Shown: positions 9,857-20,104, numbered from the stretch's first letter. The stretch: 40,771 nucleotides of DNA from Dehalococcoidia bacterium (GCA_029936155.1 JAPYUK010000015.1:1-40771), one strand, 5' to 3'. Notes: generated by a model not told the origin, from the letters alone. Made by a program: numbers and translations.

Positions 9857-10852
9857 ATGAAAGTCGGATTCAACATGGGGGTCGATCCTGTCGACTACAA
9901 ACAGGCGGCGGTAGACGAAGACGACTTGATGTTCGCCGCCCAAATGGGAGCAACCCACGTCGTACTCCAGTCGTACGCCGACGCAGGAATTGTTCCGGGT
10001 GACGAGCGTTGGGAATACGACGACCTTCTACAACTACGGCACAAGGTCGAAGATGCAGGCCTTGTTCTCGAAGCGCTCGAAAATGTTCCGTTGAAATTCT
10101 ACGACCAGGTAATGCTGGGCGGACCGGATCGAGATCGGCAGATCGAAAACATGATCTACACCATCCGCAACATCGCTCGTGCTGGAATACCGATCTTCGG
10201 TTATCACTGGATGCCCACACTGGTCGGGCGCACATCACTGACCACGAAGATTCGTGCCGGGGCCAGAGTGACGGCGTTCGATCTTGACGAGTCGAATAAA
10301 GCACCGCTGCTGAAGGATCGCGCCTACACGGAAGACGAGATGTGGGAGAACCTTGAGCATTGGATCAAGATTATCGTTCCGGTAGCTGAGGAAGAGGAGA
10401 TTCGTATCGGTATCCACCCGTGCGACCCGCCAGTCGAGCAGCTGAAGGGCATCCCACAGCTATTCCGAAGTTTTGATGCCTATAAACGGTTGATCAACAT
10501 CGTAGAGTCGCCATCGAACTGCATCGAGTTCTGCCAGGGATCGTTCAGCGAAATGGCCGATGCCAAGGGCGATGGCATATACGAAATGATCGAGTACTTC
10601 GGTGAACGCAAGAAGATTCTGTACGTCCACTTTCGGAACGTATCAGGGACCGTTCCCAGTTTTCGGGAAGAGTTCATTAACACCGGGCATGTCGACATGC
10701 ACCGCGCGATGCAGACCTACAAGAAAGTAGGTTTCGAAGGCATGTTTGTAGACGACCACGTACCTGTCGTGATTGGCGACAGTCCGTGGGGCCATCGTGG
10801 ACGCGCATTCGCGAACGGCTACATACAGGCGTTAATTGACGGAGTGAAGTAG
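9857..10852 (+). CDS. Mannonate dehydratase-like (UxuA family)
   Basis: IFGYHWMPTLVGRTS, IGIHPCDPPVEQLKGIPQLFRS, SNCIEFCQGSFSEM, VHFRNVSGTVPSFREEFINTGHVDM, FVDDHVP motifs. Confidence 0.9.
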   Translation: MKVGFNMGVDPVDYKQAAVDEDDLMFAAQMGATHVVLQSYADAGIVPGDERWEYDDLLQLRHKVEDAGLVLEALENVPLKFYDQVMLGGPDRDRQIENMIYTIRNIARAGIPIFGYHWMPTLVGRTSLTTKIRAGARVTAFDLDESNKAPLLKDRAYTEDEMWENLEHWIKIIVPVAEEEEIRIGIHPCDPPVEQLKGIPQLFRSFDAYKRLINIVESPSNCIEFCQGSFSEMADAKGDGIYEMIEYFGERKKILYVHFRNVSGTVPSFREEFINTGHVDMHRAMQTYKKVGFEGMFVDDHVPVVIGDSPWGHRGRAFANGYIQALIDGVK

Positions 10853-10905
10853 CTCGAGAAATCCCTACGCAGCAGGCTGAATACAAAGATCAGGTTCTGG
10901 CTTGG

Positions 10906-12564
10906 CTAGAGTGCGCCGTCTATGATCATGTCGATCACTGCAGGCTTGCCGGAATCGATAGCTGAGTTGACCGCTGAATCGATATCGGCCGGATCTTCAA
11001 CTCGAATTCCTTGCACCCCATAAGCTTGTGCCTGTGCCGCGAAGTCGATCGGATTCGGGAAGTCCATAGCGAAGTAAGAGTCGGGTTGCTGCAATTCGTT
11101 GAGGCGGTGGTAGTGATTCATATTCACTTTTAGCACCCGGTACGACGCGTTGTTGCAGATAACGAAAACAGCTGGAATTTCAGAGTTCACTGCGGTCCAC
11201 AATGCCTGAACCGTCATGATGGCGCTACCATCTCCAACCACCCCAACAGCAGGCTGATCCGGGCTACCGAGTTTCATTCCCATCACGGCGCCCATGCCCC
11301 ATCCAATCGCCCCCCCCCGACAGCCGTAGTACCTGCCCTGCGCCGACGGTGCCAGCGCTTCGAAAAGCAGACCGCCTGTGCTGACGGAGTCGTTGAACAC
11401 CGCCGAATTATTAGGCAATGCCTTCGCGAGGTGGTCGACCATCATCGCCGGCGACATCGGCCTACCCTTTACGGTCATGCCGGCAAGCTGACTGAAAGCC
11501 TCCACGCGTGCTGCGCTCTCTGCCGACGCTTCCTGCTTGCGACCTGTCGCAGCCTCTTCCTGGGATCCGTTCATCCCCTCGTTGAGCGCCTCGGCTAGCT
11601 GAGTCAAAGCCTTACCGGGAGATGCGAGTATGCCAATGTCCGTCGGCTCCGATTTGCCGATTGCACCCGAGTTGATATCGATATGAATCAGCTTCGAGTC
11701 GGCAGCTATAAGCTGCCCCGGCTGATAGAAAAAGTCCTCAAATACAGGACAGCCGACAGCCACGATTACATCGGCTGCTCGGACGGCTGAGACCGATTCG
11801 GCAGTACGCATATTCAGGTTGCCCTGCCATAGTGAATGATCGGCCGGGAAGTTGACGCTGGTTGAGCCGTGCCCGTAAGCTCGCATTCCACCAGCTTCGG
11901 CCACAGCAACCGCAGCATCGGTACCTCCGGAATCGACCACCCGGTCGCCGACTATCAGTATTGGGCGTTCGGCACTGGCAACAAGGCCACATATTTGGTC
12001 GATTAACTGCGTATCGGCCGAAGGAGAGATATCTACGGAAGCAGATGGAATCAGATCCATCTCTGCAACGTCGTCGAACGCATTTGCTGACATCGCCACG
12101 AATGCAGGCCCCGTGGGAGCGGTTCGAGCCTCTTGGAACGCACGTCTGATAACCGATGGAACCTGCTCGGCGTGGGTAATTTCGGTACTCCACTTGGCGT
12201 ACGGACGAGCCATGTTGGCAAGATCCGACCGCCCCGGCGCCATCTTCCTAATATCCTTGTTCCCAGCAGTCATCACCATCGGAGTGCCGCCGGATAGCTG
12301 ATCGATCATCAGTGACAGGCCGTTCGACATCCCATTGTCGATGTGAAGGCTTACCAGTGGCACTTTTCCGGTCGATCTGGCGTAGCCCTCGGCAAGCCCA
12401 ACAGCCACTCCCTCCTGTAGCACCAATACGTACTCGATACTCGGGTACTGATCCATCACCGCCATCATCGGCGCTTCACTTGTTCCAGGGTTGCCGAACA
12501 TGTATTCGACACCCTCTGCTTCGAACATCTTTAGGAGTGCGTGTTTGCCAGCGACCCGTGCCAA
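10906..12564 (-). CDS. Thiamine pyrophosphate-dependent enzyme (acetolactate synthase/benzoylformate decarboxylase-like)
   Basis: MFGNPGTSEAPMM, LQEGVAVGLAEGYARSTG, TPP-binding GDGSAIMTVQALWTAVNSEIPAVFVICNNASYRVLK. Confidence 0.93.
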   Translation of the reverse strand: MARVAGKHALLKMFEAEGVEYMFGNPGTSEAPMMAVMDQYPSIEYVLVLQEGVAVGLAEGYARSTGKVPLVSLHIDNGMSNGLSLMIDQLSGGTPMVMTAGNKDIRKMAPGRSDLANMARPYAKWSTEITHAEQVPSVIRRAFQEARTAPTGPAFVAMSANAFDDVAEMDLIPSASVDISPSADTQLIDQICGLVASAERPILIVGDRVVDSGGTDAAVAVAEAGGMRAYGHGSTSVNFPADHSLWQGNLNMRTAESVSAVRAADVIVAVGCPVFEDFFYQPGQLIAADSKLIHIDINSGAIGKSEPTDIGILASPGKALTQLAEALNEGMNGSQEEAATGRKQEASAESAARVEAFSQLAGMTVKGRPMSPAMMVDHLAKALPNNSAVFNDSVSTGGLLFEALAPSAQGRYYGCRGGAIGWGMGAVMGMKLGSPDQPAVGVVGDGSAIMTVQALWTAVNSEIPAVFVICNNASYRVLKVNMNHYHRLNELQQPDSYFAMDFPNPIDFAAQAQAYGVQGIRVEDPADIDSAVNSAIDSGKPAVIDMIIDGAL

Positions 12565-12635
12565 TTCTTCTATTCCTTATCTTTGCCGTTGCCTCGAACG
12601 GCCTATTTTAGGAGCAAAATATCGATCAGATGATG

Positions 12636-13850
12636 TTAATTACCAGACGATGCATCTATCAATACTTTTCTGAATTGTTCCGCTACGATCGCCACTTCGC
12701 CATCCTGAAGGTTAAGAGGGTCAATCGATATGAATGAAGGTGTCTCTCGATAGTCGACCGCCGCGTAGATTCGTGGTGAACCAACTTTCAACCGATTAGC
12801 GATCTCCGAGTAACCAGGCCCTCGCCAACTTTCGCCGAACCTTACCACCGCATGCGGTATGTAGTGATCCAGATTGTGAATGATTTCAGCTGAAAGTCCT
12901 GGAATCTCGGCAATCTGATCGACGATGAAGGTCATTTGATCTCGGTAGTTCTTCGTTTCAGATTCCTCGTCTATTTCAACAAATGCCTCTAGAGCTGCCA
13001 ATAACCCGGCAATCTCTTCTTTCGAAACTTTTTGTGCACGGGTTACTCCCGGATTCGGGGAGTTGTTGAGCCGGGCGTATTCGATCCACTCCGGCTTGCC
13101 AACCAGGAATCCAGTGCTTTGTGGTCCTCGAACCGCCTTTCCACCCGAGAAGCTAACAAGATCCGCTCCCTGTGAGGTGTATTTGGTTAGGTTTTCGCGA
13201 GGAGGCAGCATCGACGCACAGTCGGCGAGTACAGGAAGACTTCGACTGTGGGCCAAGTCAGCAAGCGCGGGAAGCGTGACTCCAAGCTCACTTTTAAAAG
13301 GAGATGCAAGATGAATGAGGCCGGCCGTGTTCGGTCCAATTGCCGCTTCGATTTCGTCAATTGTGCAATCGGTGGGGCGTCCAACTTCCACAAATCGAGA
13401 ACCCGGAGAAAGGTAAAGGTGGTCGTAGATAAAGCGGTGACCACGTTGAATTATCAGTTCGTTCGGAATGCCGTCTGTGATAGGCAATTGGCTGATCAAT
13501 TTTGGATCGTCTTTAGCCATCGCTGCCGCTGCCTGAACCACAAGCCCGCCCGAGGCACCTGAGGTGATTGTTGCCGCCTCGTTGCCAGTAAGCGCTGCGA
13601 TACGTTCCCCGGCGGCGAGCAATAGTTCGTCGATATCTACGAACACTTCGCTCATTGCTTCCATCGCCTCTATAGCTTCTGGACGTGGGCGAGATCCCGA
13701 GTGTTTGGTATTTGGCCCACCGGCATTGATCAGCGGTGTGATGCCCAAGCTTTCAACTATTGAACTGCCAGTTAGTTTGCCACCATTCGGCTGGTCACTT
13801 GATGTTGCCAATCGATCAATCTCCTGTTGAGCTCGACTCAGGCTGAACAA
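12636..13850 (-). CDS. SelA-like PLP-dependent enzyme (aminotransferase/ammonia-lyase type, DgaE-like)
   Basis: PLINAGGPNTKHSGSRPRPEAIEAM, DLVSFSGGKAVRGPQSTGFLVG (PLP lysine); overlaps upstream MFS gene by about 35 bp. Confidence 0.85.
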   Translation of the reverse strand: MFSLSRAQQEIDRLATSSDQPNGGKLTGSSIVESLGITPLINAGGPNTKHSGSRPRPEAIEAMEAMSEVFVDIDELLLAAGERIAALTGNEAATITSGASGGLVVQAAAAMAKDDPKLISQLPITDGIPNELIIQRGHRFIYDHLYLSPGSRFVEVGRPTDCTIDEIEAAIGPNTAGLIHLASPFKSELGVTLPALADLAHSRSLPVLADCASMLPPRENLTKYTSQGADLVSFSGGKAVRGPQSTGFLVGKPEWIEYARLNNSPNPGVTRAQKVSKEEIAGLLAALEAFVEIDEESETKNYRDQMTFIVDQIAEIPGLSAEIIHNLDHYIPHAVVRFGESWRGPGYSEIANRLKVGSPRIYAAVDYRETPSFISIDPLNLQDGEVAIVAEQFRKVLIDASSGN

Positions 13851-15189
13851 TTGGCGAACGTACCGTAGCCGCTGTTGCCCCAGTCGCTGTGTCGATCTCT
13901 GGCCAATCAGGTATCAGTTGCTTGTGGGTGGAGTCGAGAAGAACGATTGCCACAGCACCTGCGAGGCTGAACGCCGCTGAGAGCCCGATCGCCCAACTGT
14001 ATCCACCAGTAATGTCGAAAACCATCCCCGGAAGAGCACCACCAAGCGCCATTCCCAGACCAGCGCCTAATAGCTGCCAGCCGTAAGTCGAACCCATCGG
14101 CGAGTGCCCGTAGTACTGACGGTTGACGACCGGGAAGGCCGTTCCTTCACCACCGTAGGGAATCGCCCAAACAACAGCGAAAATGTAGAAGTCGAGCGTG
14201 GAATTTGCCGTGAACAGCAGAAACACGCCAACGCCTTGACCTAAGAACGATAGGAACATCACAGTCTTGGCGCTGAATCGATCTGAAAGCACCGGGGTGA
14301 CGAATCTGGTCAATACGCTCACGATCGATATCGTGGTCAGTACGCCCGCCGCTGTCAGAGGCCCCAGACCTTTGGAAATCCCAAGCGGGATGATACCGAC
14401 GAGGATCACCGCGTGGCCCACACAACCTAAAAAGTGAATATTAATCAGGTTCCAGAACGCATTGGTTTTATATACGTAACTCTGAAATTCCTGCTGCGTC
14501 GAAACAAAAATATTTCCGCTGGTTACAAGCGGTTTGTCATACGATTTCGTACCATAGGCGACCCGGCCGGCCTCTTCAGGCGTGTTTCTGAAATAAAGAA
14601 GAACGATCGTCAACGTTACTGTGCCGACGATGCCCACGAACATGAACGCCTGACTCCAGCCCACCGTGTTGAATAGCACCGCTAGAAGTTGAACCACAAG
14701 CGCCGGACCCAGACTCCACGACACCATCATGATTCCGGTGCCAAGTCCCAGATGCCTCCTGAACCACGAAGCAACGGCTGGGACAACTGGCACCAGCAGT
14801 AACGCCTGTGAAACACCGAAAACCATGCCATATGCAACGTACAGTTCCCAAATTTCCTTGGTCTGAGACGTCCACATCATCCCGATAAAGAAAAGCATCG
14901 TTCCGGCTGCCATCGTACGGCGAGCACCGAACCGGTTTCCCAAATACCCGGCAACCGGCGACGATAGGGCAGTGACGATGGACATGAGGGCGTAGGCGAG
15001 TCCGATCGAACCGGGCGACCACCCAAATGCAGCTACAAGTGGATCAACGAGTACGCCAAACGCCATACGGATTGCAGCGCCGACCATCTGAACCACACCA
15101 GCGATTCCCACAATCACCCAGGCGTAGTGCGCAATTGAGTGTTCTTTAAGTCCAAACCTTCTGTCGAGCCAGAGTGCAGCGTTTTGCAT
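13816..15189 (-). CDS. MFS transporter (oxalate/formate antiporter-like)
   Basis: 12-TM hydrophobic pattern; GNRFGARRTMAAGT, LSDRFSAKTVMF loops. Confidence 0.9.
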   Translation of the reverse strand: MQNAALWLDRRFGLKEHSIAHYAWVIVGIAGVVQMVGAAIRMAFGVLVDPLVAAFGWSPGSIGLAYALMSIVTALSSPVAGYLGNRFGARRTMAAGTMLFFIGMMWTSQTKEIWELYVAYGMVFGVSQALLLVPVVPAVASWFRRHLGLGTGIMMVSWSLGPALVVQLLAVLFNTVGWSQAFMFVGIVGTVTLTIVLLYFRNTPEEAGRVAYGTKSYDKPLVTSGNIFVSTQQEFQSYVYKTNAFWNLINIHFLGCVGHAVILVGIIPLGISKGLGPLTAAGVLTTISIVSVLTRFVTPVLSDRFSAKTVMFLSFLGQGVGVFLLFTANSTLDFYIFAVVWAIPYGGEGTAFPVVNRQYYGHSPMGSTYGWQLLGAGLGMALGGALPGMVFDITGGYSWAIGLSAAFSLAGAVAIVLLDSTHKQLIPDWPEIDTATGATAATVRSPIVQPESSSTGD

Positions 15190-15199
15190 TGATTATCGG

Positions 15200-15460
15200 C
15201 TAGTGGAGGGGGCAGGCAAAAACCAGCCCATCTTCCCACCATTCACTCTCTGCCTCAGACTCATGAATTCCCGCCGCCAGCGCTCGATTCTCTATTCGGT
15301 CTGACGAAGCCCACGCCCCGAAGTAAATCAACACGGCGAGCGTTGCAATAACCGAGGACATCAGCAAACCAAACCCAAGGAAAGGCCGACGTTTTATTTC
15401 GAAACGTTCGAGTTCTGGTGATCTGCTGTCTGTTGGCTGATTTGGTGCGGCGGCTTTCAT
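15200..15460 (-). CDS. Small single-TM hypothetical protein
   Basis: 86-aa ORF from ATG at 15460 (MKAAAPNQPTD...), one hydrophobic segment FLGFGLLMSSVIATLAVLIYFGAW; sits between same-strand neighbours. Confidence 0.5.
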   Translation of the reverse strand: MKAAAPNQPTDSRSPELERFEIKRRPFLGFGLLMSSVIATLAVLIYFGAWASSDRIENRALAAGIHESEAESEWWEDGLVFACPLH

Positions 15461-15494
15461 TGCGGAATCATACGCCGAGTACACGGGGTTTTGT

Positions 15495-16610
15495 TCACGA
15501 AAGTGTCGCGACTTTATGCGCTGCAATCCACTCTTCATCCAACTCAATTCCAAGCCCTGGACCGGTAGGTGCATCAAGGTTGCCGTTTTCGTTGATCTTC
15601 AACTGCTTTTTCACACCCCACTGGTGCACTTCTTTCGGCATCCAGTATTCGAAATACGTGCAGTTAAGAGACGACATTATTACGTGCAGATTCCCGGCGT
15701 TTAGAGCCGAGTTTCCAGCAAGGCCAATCTCGCAGAACCGCTGGAATCCTTCGGCCAGCGACATCTGCTTTTTTAAACCTGTAATTCCAATTTTCCTGAC
15801 CGTTCCTCGAATTAGTCGAACTGCGTTCATCTGAAGAAAATTTGCTGCCTCGTGGAATAGAAAACCTCTCGTGTCACTCATGTTCAACGGAGTTTCAAGC
15901 CGTCTGGTCAATTCTTTGATCGACTCGATGTCGTTTGACGGTATTGGGTCCTCGAACCAGAAGTAGTTATTAGCGTCGAGCGCGTGCCCTACGTACAACG
16001 CCTCTCGGAACGTGTAGCCGTGGTTGCGATCAAGCATGAGGGTCATCTCATCACCAACCGCTTCTCTCACCTTCGCGGCGGTAATGGCCGCGTCTTTATA
16101 CGAGAGTGGTCCGGGGTGGATCTTGTACGCCTTGAAGCCGTCAGCTTTGAGCTTTAATCCCTCCTCAACGAAACCATCTGGCGTATCGTGCCGAGGCGGA
16201 TAAGTGGCATACAGAGGAGCTTCAGTTCGAGCCGTTCCAAGTAGCTTGTGAATCGGCTGTCCAGCGGCTTTTCCATCTATGTCCCACATCGCTACATCCA
16301 GCGGTGCCCAATCAGGTTCGATCGCTCCACCATGCCCCGCTATAACCCCGAGTTGATTCCAGAGCCATTCACGATCCGAAGAATCACGCCCCAACACTGC
16401 TGGCTTGAGCGTATTGATAATCGTTTGCATTCGCTGAGTCGAGTCACTGGCCTGATCACCGACGAAAGCGTGACCCTCAATACCGTCTTCAGTCGAAACC
16501 CTGAGTACACCCTGAGTTGTAGTTCCTCCAAGGTCGGTCCGCTCGTCCTGAACCTGTACTGACGGTGTGCTTCGTTCAATGACGTCGATCGTGATATCGG
16601 TAATTTTCAT
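15495..16610 (-). CDS. Mandelate racemase/muconate lactonizing enzyme family (enolase superfamily)
   Basis: EGHAFVGDQ, ALWDIDGKAAG-like (AMWDIDGKAAGQPIHKLLG), FKAYKIHPG, LMLDRNHGYT, WFEDPIPSNDIE. Confidence 0.93.
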   Translation of the reverse strand: MKITDITIDVIERSTPSVQVQDERTDLGGTTTQGVLRVSTEDGIEGHAFVGDQASDSTQRMQTIINTLKPAVLGRDSSDREWLWNQLGVIAGHGGAIEPDWAPLDVAMWDIDGKAAGQPIHKLLGTARTEAPLYATYPPRHDTPDGFVEEGLKLKADGFKAYKIHPGPLSYKDAAITAAKVREAVGDEMTLMLDRNHGYTFREALYVGHALDANNYFWFEDPIPSNDIESIKELTRRLETPLNMSDTRGFLFHEAANFLQMNAVRLIRGTVRKIGITGLKKQMSLAEGFQRFCEIGLAGNSALNAGNLHVIMSSLNCTYFEYWMPKEVHQWGVKKQLKINENGNLDAPTGPGLGIELDEEWIAAHKVATLS

Positions 16611-16841
16611 ATGCTCGATTGCGTCCGTGTTGGGGAATCTAAAATGTTTATGTTTCGAACGTGGGTTAAGTTCGCTGTGGATACTACATGGGAGCCTCTG
16701 GCAGTGTCGCTATAGGTCGATCCTCCTGCACGACTTGTAATTTATACGGATTCAACGAATGCACCATGTTCGAGAAAATAGAAGCATTTAGATCATCCAT
16801 TAGTCGCGGCTTGCCCATCGGGCACTATAGAGAAGTAACCT

Positions 16842-16868
16842 AACGACACCTGAATTTCAGGTGTCGTT
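16842..16868 (+). terminator. Perfect hairpin AACGACACCTGAATTTCAGGTGTCGTT followed by T-rich DNA
   Basis: 13-bp uninterrupted inverted repeat, then TACTTTT; located just before the 16890 CDS. Confidence 0.6.
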
Positions 16869-16889
16869 TACTTTTGCCTGGAGTTTTTT

Positions 16890-18290
16890 TTGTCTAGCAG
16901 CACCGATCTATCTTCGCTGGAACCGAAAATTGCCGAGTTAGCAGCGAATTCGATGGCACAAGACAAGATTCCAAGCCTGTCTATTGGTGTAGTACGTGGG
17001 GGTTCATTGGCGGGTTACTACTCGTTTGGAACCCAGTCTCTGGGTGCTGATTTACCAGCTACAGCGCAGTCCATTTCCCGCGTGGCGTCGATAACGAAGA
17101 CGTTCACCGGAACGGCGATACTGCAGTTGCGTGATCTCGGACAGCTTGAGCTGGACGACCCACTGCTCGTTCATATGCCCGATTTCACGGTTGCCTCAGC
17201 ACTTAAGGGTGCCCTTGAGGGCGTGACATTGCGTCGGATGATGACTCACTACTCCGGTCTGCGAACAGAACATCCGCTAACCGACTGGGATGCTCCCTCA
17301 TTTCCGACTTCAGAAGAACTCCTTGGAGGACTTTCAGATCTCGATGTCGTGATACCGCAGGACAGCCAGTGGAAGTACTCAAACGTCGCAGTAGGCCTGC
17401 TCGGTCACGTTATCGAGCAGGTGAGTGGTGTTCCGTACGAGCGGTACATCTACGAAGAAATTACAGGCCCACTCGGACTGACCAACACCCGGTTTGAACT
17501 CGATTCTGACCAAACCAGCCTGAAAGCAATCGGATACAGCCAACCTTCACCGGGAACTACGGATCTTCGAGAGGCGCCATATGCTTCGATGAGAGGCATA
17601 TCTTCTGCAGGGCAACTTCACTCGAATGTAGAGGATCTGGCGAAGTGGATATCCTTTCAATTTTCATCCGGTCGCTCCAACCACGCGAGTAATGTTCTCT
17701 CATCCGACACGCTTGCCGAGATGCACCGACCTGCCTACGTGTCGAGTGACTGGAAGAGCGGGCAGGCGTTGTCGTGGCGAATCAATCGACGCGACGATCT
17801 GGTGCTCCACAATCACGGTGGTGGCATCCAGGGATTTGCGTCGAACTTAGTGTTCAGCGTTGAAGCTCAGACCGGAGCGATAGTGCTGGCGAATCTCTGG
17901 CCAGCGAGTACGCCATACATTCTTGCCGAAGACATTGCCGAACTGGTGATTCGTGAGCTGGGACCGGTTGCGGAAATAAACGAAACCAATCTTGTTGCGG
18001 TGCTGGAACAGGCTACATCACCGTTCACTGGCAGGTACTGGGCGGAGCCTGGAGCATTTGCTGATGTGGTATTTGGCGAAGAGGGATTTGGACTTGGCGA
18101 ACCCAAGCATGGGGACTATTCGCTGCACGGTCCCGCTGGACTCAAAGAAGATCCGATAATCACCGTTGAAAACACCTTTCGAGTTGTAGGCGGTCGCGGC
18201 ACTGGCGAACTGGCTGAATTTGAAATGAGAGATGACGGGAAAGCAGAGTCTTTCCGACTTGGCGGATTCCTTTACAAACGAGTCGACTAA
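16890..18290 (+). CDS. Serine hydrolase, class C beta-lactamase/esterase fold
   Basis: SITKTF (SxxK), YSNVAVGLLG (YxN), HNHGGGIQGF; TTG start with GGAG 6 nt upstream. Confidence 0.9.
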   Translation: MSSSTDLSSLEPKIAELAANSMAQDKIPSLSIGVVRGGSLAGYYSFGTQSLGADLPATAQSISRVASITKTFTGTAILQLRDLGQLELDDPLLVHMPDFTVASALKGALEGVTLRRMMTHYSGLRTEHPLTDWDAPSFPTSEELLGGLSDLDVVIPQDSQWKYSNVAVGLLGHVIEQVSGVPYERYIYEEITGPLGLTNTRFELDSDQTSLKAIGYSQPSPGTTDLREAPYASMRGISSAGQLHSNVEDLAKWISFQFSSGRSNHASNVLSSDTLAEMHRPAYVSSDWKSGQALSWRINRRDDLVLHNHGGGIQGFASNLVFSVEAQTGAIVLANLWPASTPYILAEDIAELVIRELGPVAEINETNLVAVLEQATSPFTGRYWAEPGAFADVVFGEEGFGLGEPKHGDYSLHGPAGLKEDPIITVENTFRVVGGRGTGELAEFEMRDDGKAESFRLGGFLYKRVD

Positions 18291-18329
18291 ATGCGGCTGG
18301 TAACAAGCGGGCAAGAAGAGGTTCAACAC

Positions 18330-20000
18330 ATGGCTGGAGTATTCGATATCGCCGACGGTTTCATCGACACCGTTGCGAAACACCGCCCGCTGTCGGCGAC
18401 TTACATGGGTCTGCCGGGCTTCGACCACCTGATGACCGACTACTCGCCCGAATCCGCTGATGCATTCCATTCCGACTCGCTTTTAGCACTACGAGCCATG
18501 GAGGCTGCCGAACCGGCCAACGACAGAGAGCGCATGTGCAGGGACACGTTTCTTGATGAGGCTCGGCTGTCGGTAGAACAATTCGAGTCGCGAGAGCATT
18601 TGCGCGACATGAATGTGCTATTTTCACCAGTCCAGAACGTTCGATCCATATTCGATCTCATGCCACAGGACTCTGTGGAGCAATGGGAAAACATCGCATC
18701 TCGAATGGAAAAAATCGGAGATGCTCTCGCCGGATACCGGCAAACACTCGACATTGGACGTTCCGAGGGTCTGGTAACGTCTCAGCGTCAGGTGAACGGC
18801 TGCGCCGAGCAGTGCGGAGTGTGGGCTGGTGAAGGTGACAACGCACCCTTCTTCGACTCGCTGGTGAACGCGCTCGCTGCCTCGAATATCAGCGACGACT
18901 CGCTCAGTTCTCGTATCGAAGACGCTGCAGCATCAGCAACCGAGGCCTACGACCAGATGGGTGACTATCTACGCAACACTTACCTGCCCGATGCAACCGA
19001 GGTCGATGGTGTTGGTCGAGATCGATATGCCCTCTCAGCAAAAGGCTATCTCGGCGCCGATATTGATCCCAATGAGACCTACGACTGGGGTTGGGAACAG
19101 CTTGCTTGGGTTAGGTCGGAGATGACTAAAACAGCTGAGCTGATAAAACCCGGAGCCTCGATAGGTGAAGCGGTCGAGATACTCGAAACCGATCCAGCCA
19201 AGATGATCAGGGGCGAAGACGAGTTCAGGCAGTGGATGCAGGATCTACAGGATAAAACAATCGAGGAAATGGACGGTGTCCACTTCGATATCCTCGACCC
19301 GGTTCGCAAAATTGAAGCCCTGATATCACCTCCCGGTGGTGCGCTCGCCATGTACTACACAGGTCCATCGGAAGATTTTTCACGACCCGGTCGGACGTGG
19401 TATCCGACAGGTGGAAAGACCGAGTTCCCGATCTGGCGCGAGGTCTCGATTGCGTATCACGAAGGTGTGCCGGGTCACCACTTCCAGATTGCCACTAACG
19501 TAGCTATGACAGACGAGCTTTCACGGTTCCAACGCTTGTTAGCCGGAACCTCGGGCCATGCCGAAGGCTGGGCACTGTACGCAGAGCGTTTGATGGGCGA
19601 ACTTGGCTATCTTGAAAATCCCGATTACTACATGGGAATGCTTGATGCCCAGGCGCTTCGAAGCGTTCGCGTTATTGTCGATATCGGAATGCACCTCGGC
19701 TTGAAAATTCCGAGGCATTCCGAGTTTCATCCAGGCGAAGTCTGGAACGGTGATCTTGCACTCAAGTTCATGCGTGAGCGAGTGCACTTTCCGGCTGATT
19801 TTGTGGCTTCAGAGGTAGATCGCTATCTTGGAATACCGGGCCAGGCGATTAGCTACAAAGTGGGCGAGCGAGTGTGGCTCGAAGCGCGGGAGTCGGCGAA
19901 GCAGTCCGCAGGAGCCGACTTCGATTTGAAGGAGTGGCACAACAAGGCGCTCAAGCTTGGACCCATGGGACTCGCTCAGATGAAGCGAGAGTTGACGTAA
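18330..20000 (+). CDS. DUF885 domain-containing protein (putative metallopeptidase-like)
   Basis: YHEGVPGHHFQ, GTSGHAEGWALYAERLMGELGYL motifs; start at 18330 preferred (AAGAAGAGG upstream). Confidence 0.9.
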   Translation: MAGVFDIADGFIDTVAKHRPLSATYMGLPGFDHLMTDYSPESADAFHSDSLLALRAMEAAEPANDRERMCRDTFLDEARLSVEQFESREHLRDMNVLFSPVQNVRSIFDLMPQDSVEQWENIASRMEKIGDALAGYRQTLDIGRSEGLVTSQRQVNGCAEQCGVWAGEGDNAPFFDSLVNALAASNISDDSLSSRIEDAAASATEAYDQMGDYLRNTYLPDATEVDGVGRDRYALSAKGYLGADIDPNETYDWGWEQLAWVRSEMTKTAELIKPGASIGEAVEILETDPAKMIRGEDEFRQWMQDLQDKTIEEMDGVHFDILDPVRKIEALISPPGGALAMYYTGPSEDFSRPGRTWYPTGGKTEFPIWREVSIAYHEGVPGHHFQIATNVAMTDELSRFQRLLAGTSGHAEGWALYAERLMGELGYLENPDYYMGMLDAQALRSVRVIVDIGMHLGLKIPRHSEFHPGEVWNGDLALKFMRERVHFPADFVASEVDRYLGIPGQAISYKVGERVWLEARESAKQSAGADFDLKEWHNKALKLGPMGLAQMKRELT

Positions 20001-20104
20001 CCCGCGGCTTCCTCCGCGCTTGTTGAATCCTTCGTGAACCAGATAGCATCAAATCACTTTGGCGATAAATTGCCATACCTCAGACAGTTTCAACAGGAAT
20101 TTTT

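Noticed and set aside
12636-13850. SelA-like PLP protein taken as local selenocysteine machinery supporting the selenoprotein call
   Set aside because: It lacks SelA-style N-terminal features, is about 400 aa, and sits in a catabolic cluster; it fits the broader SelA-like ammonia-lyase/aminotransferase group. It is not evidence for Sec insertion.
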